Shown: positions 1-13,764 of the stretch, piece by piece
How positions within the stretch are numbered: the stretch's first letter is position 1
How the letters are laid out: every line of letters begins with the position of its first letter
Source of the DNA: Antennarius striatus
Lineage: Eukaryota > Chordata > Actinopteri > Lophiiformes > Antennariidae
Assembly (NCBI RefSeq): GCF_040054535.1
Contig: NC_090784.1
Location: forward strand, 8,144,501 to 8,208,500
Length of the DNA stretch: 64,000 nt
Direction: 5' to 3'
Position numbers and translations under genes: made by a program
Notes under the pieces: model-generated
What the model was told of the DNA's origin: nothing
What the model saw: the letters and a program-made list of their open reading frames with translations, nothing else
Databases searched by the model: none

Positions 1-1880
1 TCGCAGCGTCAAAATGGATAGTTTGTGAAAAACACATGTTACATTTTGGTCTGGTGCATCTTATATAGATCCACAGGACCAGGACGCCTGTGGCGTCTGG
101 ATGAGGGGACTGAATGCCTCATTTGATGTCTTAAGAACCTGACTTGGTAACCTTTTTTAATCATCGGAGGTTTCAGTGAGAGCAATGTTCTTTTTTTTTC
201 AGAACGTGCTGGATACAATCATACTTCAACATGCTCATTTACAAGTGCCCATCATGACCACAGTGTGATCTGTGAGTCACCCAGTCTGGGTGTCGAGGCC
301 TTTCTCAATGGTGATGATAAGCCTTAATTTTGATGCAGAACTCTTTTTCTTTTTAAAGTTAAGCGACCAGTACTTTTTGAACTCACTCTTATTAAAATGC
401 ATTCCTCCTTCTCATCCATTGTTTACACATTCTTACATTCACTACGTTATCGTTTTTGCTCCCTTAGCGTTCTCATTTTCTTCAGTGACTCGCTATCTCT
501 TCCTGGAAAACCTGTTGCGCTTCTCGTCTCCTCCCTCATTCCTCTTGCACTTCGCACTCGTTCATCCCCCTCATTACCCTCCCTCATATTTCTAAACACC
601 ATCCACTTTAATGAAACGTATCTGAGTGGTGGATGATGTTGCTTTGGATAATGACTGTTCTGACCTTGTCAGAGATGATAGTGCTATGTCAAAAGAGACC
701 CGCTCAGTTTCTGTGTTTGTTTTCACTTAAAGCAGAGTCATAAACTGTGTCCAAGTACTCTTCCTAGTTCATAACAATCCAAGCAAGGATTCTGTCTGAC
801 AGGGGAACCAGTTTTCTAACAAGTAGTGGAGCGAGATCAATATAGCAATGAAACGTAAGAAGCGTTAACAATATTAATTTGGAGGGAAAATTTTTACTTT
901 GCATATCACATTTGTTTTTCTGCTCTTAAACTGGCATTTTTCTGGGGGAGCAGATGCTCTTGATTGTGTTTCAATTAGTTGGTCCACCTGTTAGTGTCAC
1001 TCCTCGTACCAAGGCTGAACTATCCCACAGTTTACAACCAAATTTTGCTTGCTTTGACAATAACTCCATCCCTTTTGGAGAAGTTCCTTTGTAATCCTGC
1101 TAAAAAAATATGTTGATGAACAAAAAGACAAAGGGAAAGCAATCCTTCTCCATAATCGTTCCCACTACAGTTGTTTCCTCTCGTGTTTGATCTCAAGAGC
1201 TGGTCTCAAGTTTATAGTAGTGCAATTGGTTCAGTGGACCGTAGTAGTGGACTTGCATCTGCTCTTCAGCTCAGAAAGTGTCTCCTCTGTATAAAAGAGT
1301 AGTAGATAACTGGTTTATTAAGAGAAAACAACACAGAAGATTGAAATTTATCTCCCCAAGGTTTACTGGAGTATCTGAGTAGCAGTGGCTGAGCTTCTGA
1401 GTGCAGCTTCTGAACAAAGATATTGCTTTTTTAGATTTGTCTACATGTTGCTCTCACCTTGAACCTCTGTATAAAACAAACCTTCATTTGACAAGGATAT
1501 TATTTATGTCATCTAGGCTTTGCATTTATAATAACTTAGCCACAGAAACGGAACAAATGCATTTCATACAGAAGGAACATTGTTCTGTTAAGAGGTTTAA
1601 GGGTTTAGATTTCTAGTTTAAACTCTTATGATTTGCCAAAACTCCCCGCCTATGGGCTACTTGACAGATACCACACATTTTTCTCTTGACTGTGGCAGCA
1701 GATTTTGGAACAAACAGGAGGTGATTTGCATACAGAATGAACCAGGAGCCCATTGTGGAGTAGGAATATTAGCAAAACACTGTTAAGGAGTGTACATAAA
1801 ATATTTGTCATGTATCTCAAATGCCATAGAAAGAGACAGTTTAGTATATGTAGGGTACTAAATGTGAGGAAATAGTTAGA
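1..1880. other. Gene-free stretch, AT-rich
   Basis: I see no coding exon, RNA gene or recognisable transposon here. The few open frames (for example 272-595 and 1401-1616) are short, lack protein-like composition or conserved motifs, and have no splice context I can support. It is probably unique intergenic DNA beside the LINE that follows. Confidence 0.5.
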
Positions 1881-3840
<1,960 letters not shown>

Positions 3841-3859
3841 AATGAGTGTTGACACAGAG

Positions 3860-6800
3860 ATACTTCGGTACTGTAGGCTTCTCCCTCTAGTGTGGATGAT
3901 GGATGATGGACATGTGAGCTGAGACTACAATGTCCACAGGTCATTTGTGGTGAAAGAGTAGGGCCTTCCTACTTGTTACAACAAATAATGACCATTGTAC
4001 TTGTTCCAGGGTAATAGAAAAGAAGAGAGATGATTGTCCACCATAACACCTCCCCAGTTAAATATGAACAAATATGAGCACAGGCGGGTGAGCATTATTA
4101 AAAACGATCAGTCAGACCACAACTCATGCTATCACTGCACTGCCGCCAACCTAAAGCCGAATGTGTCTCTCAGGAAGCCCCAAAATTGAAAAAAAACAAC
4201 AACAAAAAAAAACAACCATGACACATTAAGAACATAGTGATGCTGTTATATACAACATCAGTAGAACTGCTTTTTCCCTGAAGGCAGTAGATCTGAGCTC
4301 CATATCCCATTTTTCAATGACTGGGTTATGAGGGTAAGAAAAGGTTACAGAAGGAGAGACAGACCAGCACACTTTTACATATCAGGTTTAGATCATCATA
4401 CATATGTCTTCAGTAACACCACAGAAAAAGCCCAAAAACTACACAACATTCACTCGTCATCATAACAACAGACCAGCATTTGTTCTCATTCTCAACAGTT
4501 TTTCAGCCATAAAATTTGATGTAGGATGGAGCATCAGAGTTGTTGTTGAGGTGTCGTGTACTGTACCTCAGTTGCAAGATAGAAAATAAAGCTTATTACT
4601 CAAAAATTGCTAAGTTTAGATGAAACAAGAAGAAACATAATTATTTAGGTCATTTTACCATAAACATTGAAAATGTTTATTTACAAAATCTTTAAGTGCA
4701 GATAAACGACTGAATAATCATCTGAATAAGTAACAAAGGTTTCAACTCTCACTTCTGAAATGAAAACTGGTTTTTACAGTCATCAAATATAGGTTGTTAT
4801 GAGTCCCAACACGTCAGACAAGAATATTGAACTAAATGCTGTTTCATGTACAGTAATTGATACTGTGGGCAGAAATGCTTTGCATCAATGGTTCAAGAGT
4901 GTGTGAATCTGACAAAAGCTACATATATGGTCAGTAAGAAACATCCCCTCTGCCGACCTGTTGATGGTTTTCTGTCAAATTAGAACTGTAACCGTATTCC
5001 TGTTTTCTCCTGAACCTGAAACAGTCCTTCATTAGTTGGCTAAAATGAAGGACCTACGATGGAAGACCACTGATCCAAACACTCACTGGCTCTCTCCCTC
5101 TCTCTTTGTCTAACTCTCCCGTCCCACAACCTGTAATCCAGTGATCAGTTGTCCAGGCAACGGCACTGGCTACCGTTCTGCCACATGTGCAGTGTTGTCA
5201 GGTCAGATTGGAAGTGCCTGGAGGGGTTAATGCAAATCACCCATTTCACCCCACTAGAGAACCCCTATTGAAATCCTGGGCATAAGCCTACCCCCAGGTT
5301 TTTACTCTCACTGATGCTGCAACACCTCTGTGCTCCAGTGTGAAAGATCACTGTTGTTCACACGAATGAATTAAAGTCATTCCAGAGCTGATTCTTATCT
5401 TACTTAAAACACATCTTATTGTGACAATTATTGTTGACAGGGCTTGATCTGGAATAAAAACCTCATCAGTAACATTTTATTATTTTGTGAAACAATTGTG
5501 TGTAAATGAATCCATTCACGTAAATTAATTGAGACTTATAGTAGTGTATAGTAGTGTGAAATGATCCACTCGGAGCGCAAGAGGAAGAATTTGAGTCTAT
5601 GGTAAAAAATAGACACATCCATGAAGTACACACATTACAGCTGTGACTCATCATGTGACATCAGGTGCTGCATGAATTGAAGCACATGTGTCGTGTGAGG
5701 CGTCGGCGACGCTCATCAACACTCCCTGTTGCTGAGGTATTAGCTCATAACATCGGTGCGTTGCAGTTTTCAAGCTTCTCTGTAATCTCTGCTGCAAACT
5801 CTTGGTGAACTCTGGTGCACATAATACCTCCATTCAGAAGTCAGTAGCATGTGGAACAATGGCCTGAAGCAAAGATATTAAAAATGTCATTGTGGCAAAA
5901 ACTGCTAAATAAACCTTTGAAGCTGGAAATAGTTCTTTTTCTTCTATGAACCTCATAACACCTCTCTGGGTACGGACAGGAATGTGTGTGAAGAAACTGA
6001 ACAAATATGTACATGAAAAAAAAAACTTTGTATAGTCCTGTCTAACATGTAATGGTGTGATGTATAGGATTACTCTTTTCACACAAGGTCCAGTGCATGG
6101 AGCTGTCAGAGGGCTGGAGGCTGCAAGAACATGTCTGATAGTTTGACACTAAATGCTGTTTCCAAAAGGACTTGATGCTTTGATTCCAACTTTATTTAAA
6201 CATTGTTTTTCACTGAGAGAATAAATTTGAAGTGTTGTTCCTGTAGTAACACAAGTTCATACTTTCTTGTAAATATAGCTTTAAATTTAAATCACCAGTC
6301 AGGCTGGTCTGTGTGGCAGTGACACCAACATTTCTGTGAAATAAAATGAAAATGTTCTTTTCTCTTACAGGGTCTTTGCTCTCAATTTTTACTTCAGTCA
6401 TTTTTTTTTTGCTCTTCGCCTCATACTGTCAGTCTGAACCATTCTGTTTTATATCTGAAGCCTCTCTGTCTGTGATCACGAGCTCTGCTGGTTTTTGGTT
6501 GTCAAACAAATACATATGCATGGCACCTGATGCAAATTACAAATATTATCTATGAACACTGAGTACGTCCCAGCTCCACTCGGGGGTGGTTAGAGTCTAT
6601 TTCCCTCCAACAAAATGACACCAAAGAAAACAAAACAATCTGTCATGGTGTGATGGCTGAAATTGCAGCCTCGCGGATTAATGAGAAGTGGAGAAATAAT
6701 TTGGTGATTTACTATTCAATGAGCTGGTTTCACAGACAAGCACCATAAGGGGTTTTATCTGTTTATTCACAGGAAAACATGGTTATATAGAAGTGAGATT

Positions 6801-8050
6801 GAATATTTGGAGTTTTAATGGTGTGTCTATAAAGCCTACAGACATTAACAAAATTCTTTTAAAGCCTCTAGTCTATAGTCTTGTAATTCCAATAGATTAA
6901 ACATTACAGAATCACTAATGTGCGTAATACCAGACAGAAATGAACACGTGTATCTTAAGTCCTTCCGTGTCTCTACTTGCAGAATGGGATTTGACACCAG
7001 TGTCAGAGTTCAGACACTTAAAAACTACGCTCACACTTATTTGATTTGTGTGACTTTGTAACAGCTTTTTGTCTCCACTGTTCTGCCGTTGCAGACCAGA
7101 CCTGTAATTGCTCATCCTGACCTTGCATAGTCTGGCAACCGCCGAGATAATCCCACAGTTTCACAAGTCGAGCGAAGAAACTGCTTTAAAAAAAAATGTC
7201 CGGGAAAGAGTGACTGTTGAAAAATTCTCTCTGACTTGTTTTTCTTATTTATCTTTGTGACAGCAGGTCCAGAGAAGGGGATGGCGTTTGCGAGAGAGGG
7301 AGAGAGAGAGCAGCGTGGCGTGTTGGCCCTGCGTATTTGGGAAAGGCTGTGATCGTGACTGGCAGTGAAGAGACGACGGCGAAAGAAAGGAAAGTGAGGC
7401 CAGAGACGAGAGCTGCAGTGGTAATGCATGTCACATCGATGAGGCTAAAGCGGGAGAAGTTGGGAATGGAGTCAGCTTCACATCCAATCTTCTAATATCT
7501 CAACTTGACACTCAAACTCATTTGTTGAGTTGTCCCTGTAGTCCTCCCTCCAACTCTCTACTCTTTCATGCAATGAAGAAGTCCCTGTTGAAGTCTCTCT
7601 CTTCTTTCAGCCTCCACACTCTCCACACAAGATAAAGTTTAAAGTCGGAATTTAATAAGCACGCTTTAAGCTGTCCCTTATGTCCAAGGTATGAGGATCA
7701 CGTTTTATTTGGAGGACATATTTGATTTGTAAGCATACATGCAAACTCCACTTTACAGTCAACACAACAGCCTGACTCGAGGTTCCCGCTATCTGATCCA
7801 TATGATGTCATTCTAATATGCAAATACAGTAGTTTGTTTCTTTGTGATGAAAACCCATGAACGATAATGGCAAATCAGTTGAGAAGCAATGTGAATTGAT
7901 CATAAATCTGACAACATAGATGTGGAATCTCATGTATTATAGTGATTCCACAACAGCTGCTAACAGTGCAACAGGGTTTGAGTTGAATGTGTTTGTCTCA
8001 CTACTATGTTTTGATACAACAGTCCTGACGTCCTGCAGAAAATATAAGTG
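3860..8050. other. Gene-free stretch
   Basis: Low-GC sequence with no protein-like frame, splice-bounded exon or recognisable transposon. Some octamer-like and homeodomain-like words occur (for example ATGCAAAT near 5230) but at a density I cannot tell from chance. Any conserved non-coding element would need cross-species alignment to detect. Confidence 0.45.
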
Positions 8051-8062
8051 AGTATGAAAGTA

Positions 8063-8378
8063 CAGTAATCTCTTGGTACTCGCAGTTAATGTATTCCAGG
8101 AACCACCCGCATGAACAAAATTCTGCGATATAGCGACAAACTATCTATTTTATTTCAATTTACGGTAATTTAAATGTTAATGACCCTCCCCATACTGATA
8201 TTAAACCACCTTCTATCTGTATTACCTTTTCCCACACTCTGATAGACTGTTTAAAGCACTTTTGTGTCTCACCGAAGAGCGTCCTGTTCAGCGACTCACA
8301 GAATGTAGCGCACTTCCGGGTGCTGTCAGCCAATAGAATGCGCGTACGGTATCACGTGACTACCTACTAAAAATTCCT
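8063..8378 (+). mobile_element. Mariner-type MITE, family copy M1
   Basis: Begins with TA followed by CAGTAATCTCTTGGTACTCG and shares internal blocks with four other copies in this window: TTCCAGGAACCACCCGCATG, CCCATACTGATATTAAACCA, and a late CCAATAGAATGCGCGTACGG stretch ending near a TATCACGTGAC. No coding capacity. The TA-plus-CAGT start fits Tc1/mariner superfamily elements. The right terminus is eroded, so the end is approximate. Confidence 0.75.
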
Positions 8379-8389
8379 ATATTGGTTCC

Positions 8390-10020
8390 CTACAGGTGAT
8401 GGATCGCATAAGGGTTAGACTAAAGGCTGAGGAAAACTGCTTTCTTGGATACCTCTGGTATTTCTTTTTATTTATATATCCTTCATTATTTTTACTTCAT
8501 TCAGATGAAGTATTTGAGTATTTCAGAGAATTTAGACAGTTGTGTACATACTTCGTCTCTGAGTCTGAGGCTGCCAGACAAGCATACAGCATACATCAGC
8601 ATCATCAGCATTATAGCACAAATATGTATTCTGGGAGTATATAGACATCCTCCCAGAGCACGTATGCACACGAGTGAACTGTTGTTCATCAAGCATATGT
8701 TGAATTCAGGGCTGTTACTTACGTTCCTGCTCACTTAGTGGGGAAAAAAGCAAGAAAATGTTTTACGTTTTGACTATTTTTTGTGTCGCCACCTCTGATA
8801 ATGACTTTCTCTGCACCTACAATTACACATACATAAACGATGCTACGCAGGTGGCATCAGGCTGGGTGGGCGACACTAAGGCTTTCAAAATCTCTCTCCA
8901 CCGTGCGTCATAGAGGAGTTTAGGAAGAAAGACAACAGTGTTAATCATTACCCACACCCTCACTCAAATCACTTCCCTTTTCTTCTGCGCTCCTTCGACT
9001 CATTAAAACAACACAGAGAAGACCGGCCTGCATACTGATGCATTGTTAAGCACTCTTAATTGAACTTGAGGATTCTTAATGTGCCATCATTCAAATACTT
9101 CACCCATGTGCTCTTGGCTGCTTAGGCCGAATGGCCCTGTGTGTTGGATTTACTTCCACCTCCTTCATTGCATATCCATTCAGCTTTTGGGGGAAGGGAG
9201 GATGGGCTCTTTGGCAAATTTGTAATGTTGGGGCATGGAGAAAAAATGCCATTGATCCTCAATACAACAGAGGCAACAAAAGTGTTGACTTCCTGCCAAC
9301 TGGGAGTTTCATCATCAGCTGATAGAGAAAGAAAGACCAGAGAGAGGGGGGAGGGGAATAGAGGGGGGATGGGAAAGTCAGAGAAAAAGGGAAGGAGAGG
9401 GCAAAAGCAAGGGAGTAAAAAGTTATTGAACTGGATGGGACAGGTTGACATCAATAGCATCGTAAGCAGGACCACAAATTAACGGGGCGAGTAGCAGCGC
9501 AGCATGAGAGTCGACAGCTGGGGCCCTGCTGGCGGTGCCACCGGGGGATTAGAGAGGTTTCAGGATCTGACACAGAGGCAGAATAAAGAGCAACGCAGGG
9601 ATTAGAGAGCTTCCCAACACTCCACCAACACTCATGAGGGGCTTAAAGGGCTATAGATATAATTAGTCAGTGGCCAGCGAACGAAAAAGAGAGAAAGATT
9701 GGGAGGGGTTATCTTTTTGCTTTTATTCCGCCCGAGCCCCCTATACTGCCGCTCAGACTTTTAATGATCATACATTCCACGTATGTGCATTAAAAATCAA
9801 TGAAAGGAGGGCCAAAGGGACAAAGTGCCCATGTGTTCATCATCCAACATCACACCCAGCACGCCAGACAGAGATGGCCGGCGCTCACTGGCGTTCAATT
9901 CATGCCACCCACTGAAGATTAGGCCTGAATTATTCATCTGAGAGTCACGGCGAAAATGCCAAACACATATTTAAATATTTTCAGGCTTTTGTGTGCAAAA
10001 CAGCAGGGTAGTATTCATTG
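8390..10020. other. Non-coding stretch, candidate conserved regulatory DNA
   Basis: No gene or repeat family recognised. From about 9,100 to 10,000 the sequence is of higher complexity than its surroundings, rich in TAAT and ATTA homeodomain cores, and free of the transposon fragments seen elsewhere. That is the texture of conserved enhancers near developmental genes. This is inference only: no conservation evidence is available to me. Open frames here (such as 9141-9482 and its antisense partner) overlap on both strands and look like chance. Confidence 0.3.
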
Positions 10021-10145
<125 letters not shown>

Positions 10146-10179
10146 CCTCTCTGTGTGTGCGCGTGTGTGTGTGTGCTGC

Positions 10180-11205
10180 AGAGGTACATGTCGGTAACAG
10201 ATTTTGCATTCAGATGATGGGCATGGGGTGATTTGAGAGGCCACAAGGCTGTGTCTTGTTTTACAAATAGGAAACTACTGAGTTTTCTCTTATAAAAAAA
10301 AAAAAGTGTGCCTTCAGATAGGCGCTGCCCCACCAGGCTGTCAACACAACCACTGCAGAGATCTGGCATGGAGATACCCGCCGTCTGTGTATTCTGGAAC
10401 ACACCAAAGAGGAGACAAGCTCCTATAGCTAATGTGATTTTGAAATTAGTTACACAGAACTGGAAGTGCTCAGAATATCTACACATCTTTGAACTTCTCC
10501 AATGCAACCCTTTTCCCCCTGATAATGACATTGCCTGTGAGCCCCAGTGAGATATGGTGGACAGGAAGTCATGCGGAGATAAGTCAGCCTGTTGTTTAGG
10601 AACATGGAGTTATCATCATCCTCGCTCGTCCTCTCCAGAGGTATGTGTGACGCACTAATGGAGTCTCTATCATGAAAGAGTTAACTACTTATCGCTGGTT
10701 TTTGTTGCTGCAGATCAAGAGCACGGCTTGATTTGCTGAAGGGGCAGGATGCTCTTTGATGAACTTTAGTCATAGTTTAATAAAAAAACACATTTGCATC
10801 TCCAGTTAGTTCTCCTTCAGCAGCACTGGTTCAGTCTGTGGGTAGAACAGGGTGTGAAAAATGAGGCCAGGATGAAGCTCTTGTCCGTCTGCTTATATGT
10901 GTCAGTCCATCTCAGATAGATGCACAGCGTCAACAATTTTGTCACGTCCAAGATGAAGCAGAAAGATCCTGCGTAGACCCTTTATTACTATTTTATCCCT
11001 CGCAGCGTGGACTTCCCTTCAACGTGCTCAGCATTCCCAAAACAACTCACATCCAAGTTGTTTTGGAAATTAATCATTTGGTCTGCTGGACTCCCTTCCT
11101 GCCAAACACATAAACCCCTCAGACCCGCTGTGTCACAGGAGCCACACCTTGTCCTTCTGTACAGTTTTTCACTATTGTCCTACAAATTCCCTTGAGATCC
11201 CTAGG
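10180..11205. other. Gene-free stretch
   Basis: No coding exon, RNA or transposon recognised. One ATTTGCAT octamer-like word near 10,790 is the only motif that stood out; a single occurrence is not evidence of function. Confidence 0.4.
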
Positions 11206-11210
11206 AAGGA

Positions 11211-11216
11211 TGTGCG

Positions 11217-11294
<78 letters not shown>
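11211..11294. repeat. (GT)n microsatellite
   Basis: A GTGTGC/GTGT tract with one TC interruption, about 40 dinucleotide units, with no relation to a gene. Confidence 0.95.
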
Positions 11295-11296
<2 letters not shown>

Positions 11297-11299
11297 ATT

Positions 11300-13050
11300 G
11301 CATGTATGTGTAAATGAACAAGAAGTGTAAGAGTGGTTTAACATGCCACACAAACAAGGAGTGTGATGATCTGTGTGTGTGCGGTGGCATTAATTTACTG
11401 TACTTCCTGCATCCTGAAAGATGTTTGACAGAACAGTCATGTTTTAATTATTATGTTTTTGTACTCTAGTTGTAGCTACAACACACGACGCAGTACTGTT
11501 AATGAGTGGTGAGTAGGGGAAAGAAATGAGACTTGGTGAGAGATGAATTTACAAAAAAAAAGAAAAGAAAAAGAAACTCGTAACTGAAAAATTGCAGTAT
11601 TAATAAAATAGCTTCCTGTAATTGCACAGATGCCATTTCTCCTGAGTGTTTCTCATTTGAAGGTCAAAATAACAAGGTGCAGAAATTTGAATGCAGATTA
11701 ATTGCCTCGCTGTTGACAACAAACATTGTTAAAAACAATGGAATCAAGCCCATAGTAAGTGATACATCTCACAACCACATCTTGAAGTGAAGGCAGTGAT
11801 GTAATCATCACCGCCTTCCCTTTTGAGGTGCTAATAATGGGCTGCGGTATCTCTGATTGATGCACAGCTAAGGGTTTGTGTGTGTTAAGTGTACACACAC
11901 GTAAGCCTACGCACACGCAGGGTTTGTAATACATCTTTGTAATTAGTCTCATAATTATAAGGCAATAAACTGCAGTACACATGGGAGACTGATCCATCCC
12001 TGGGATGCTGCAATTACCCTGCTAAGATGTGTTGGTGTGACAAATCTCCAGGAGCAAAGTGGAACTCTACATTGTTCCACTTACAAGAGCAACGTGAACA
12101 CCGGGGTAGTTTAGGAGATAGTGTGTGGGATGTAAATGGTAAGCAGTTGTCAAAACAAACAGTTTACATGGTTTATTTGGCTTGTTTCTTAAAGGGGACA
12201 TGAGCATCTAACCACATCTACTGATGGAATTTTTTGGTATTGTTTTCTTTTGCTGCTTCTCTCACTGCACAATTTATCGCGAAGGCCGTGTGGACCGTCT
12301 TCAAAAGCTCACACACCAATGCTCGTCTTCAGGCTCTCTTCAGTCTTTTCAGTGTGGTGATATCGAACAGCCACCAAGTGAGTGTGTTTAAATTGGCTTT
12401 GCCTCCATTACCTTCAACAGTGTCTCATTATCAGCAAACACCTAGCCTGCGGGGCAAGACTTCTATATCATGCACACAAGCGCTAAACGCTCTCACACTC
12501 TCGTACTCCCATTTTCATATCTTTGAATAAGCCACCAGGATGTTAGCGAGAACACCTGCTTTCACTGATGACAACCGTTTGGGAGGATGTTCGTATGAAC
12601 CGGAAAACGAAGCTCTTCAGGTGTGGTAGGGTTTGTGATGACAACATCACAGTGCATTAATATTAATATGACTGTGGGCATAATCCTTCTCTGTTTGCAC
12701 TGCAGTTTAACACTGTATGTCCACAAAGCAACGGTTGAGTTTGCTTAAATTACATGTACATAAAAAACACACACAGGAAACCCACAGAGTAACACACAAG
12801 TCACATGAAGAAGTCAAACAAGTAGAGGTTAGAAGGAAGGGTTTATATTACATGCCTGGAGATGTGCCAGCATGTTTTGTGTTAAGGGACTATAAATACT
12901 CAAGAAGTTCTGTTCCGTGAGCTTACTGATGAAAACTTTGATATTTTTGGAAATATGATGATTTGACAGAATAAAATGGGGAATTAAGTAAAGTTTCAAT
13001 TTCAGAAAATTTGTCTTTGTGTTTACAGACTGGACTTGCAGGAAACAAGG
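11300..13050. other. Gene-free stretch with a palindromic SOX-like site
   Basis: No coding exon recognised. At about 11,725-11,741 there is an inverted pair of SOX-like cores, CATTGTT and AACAATG, separated by three A residues. It could be a paired HMG-factor site, but without conservation or accessibility data this is only a candidate. The open frame at 12,234-12,530 has no recognisable protein features. Confidence 0.35.
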
Positions 13051-13059
13051 ATGTCCTTC

Positions 13060-13760
13060 AAAAACGTGTCATCTGGATGGTAGCATATGTTGTTCCTAAA
13101 CGTGTATGTACCCTTCAGCGTTAATGCTCCGTTGACGGACAGATGTTACCCATGAGCACTAATCTAACCCTGCACCATGACAGATGCTGACTTCTGAACT
13201 TTGTAACAAACTGGATGATAGTTGTATTTTTTTTTTCCAGGTGACACATCATTGGTTTCCAATCTGACTGAAATGTGGACTCGTCAGATCAAAGGACACT
13301 TTCAAACTCGTGCCAGTCCTGTCAATCTGTCAGATTGATCTCCGTCTAGAGAAATCAAGATGATTTATTTTTGATTATTAATGAACAATTTGACTTGCAT
13401 TGGTAGGGACTTAACTTGCATTTATAGAAGCAATGACAAACTGTTATTTGACTACAGGTTTCCAAAGTGTTCCTGAGCCCGTTCAGTAAAATACCATCTG
13501 TGGGGGTCAAAGGTCACAGGCATTTAACGTTGTTTTGTTCATCCCTGTGTCTTACACGAAGACGTTCCTTGAGATTTTTGATGATATGTTGGATACTACA
13601 TCATCCAAGTCTTTGCAGCATTGGGTAACTTTGTTGTTAAGCTGTGGTGAACCTCAGTGCTCACCTGTGAATAACTGAGCCTTTAGGATGCCTCTGTTGT
13701 TCACTATCATGACCTTGTCACCAATTAACATTGAAACGCTTTACCTGTCGAATGACCCAC
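13060..13760 (-). pseudogene. Decayed Tc1-like transposon (transposase relic)
   Basis: The sequence follows, in order, the layout of the Tc1-family transposase that is very common in fish genomes, read on the minus strand. The start of the protein is near 13,720-13,640, where the plus strand reads GTGGTGAACCTC then GTGAATAACTGAGCCT. The helix-turn-helix region is near 13,620-13,560. The blocks before the DDE core are near 13,530-13,400, and downstream blocks reach to about 13,060. No frame is open for more than a few dozen codons, so it is a dead copy. I saw no clear terminal inverted repeats. The match rests on recognised word order, not on an alignment. Confidence 0.6.
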
Positions 13761-13764
13761 TAAC

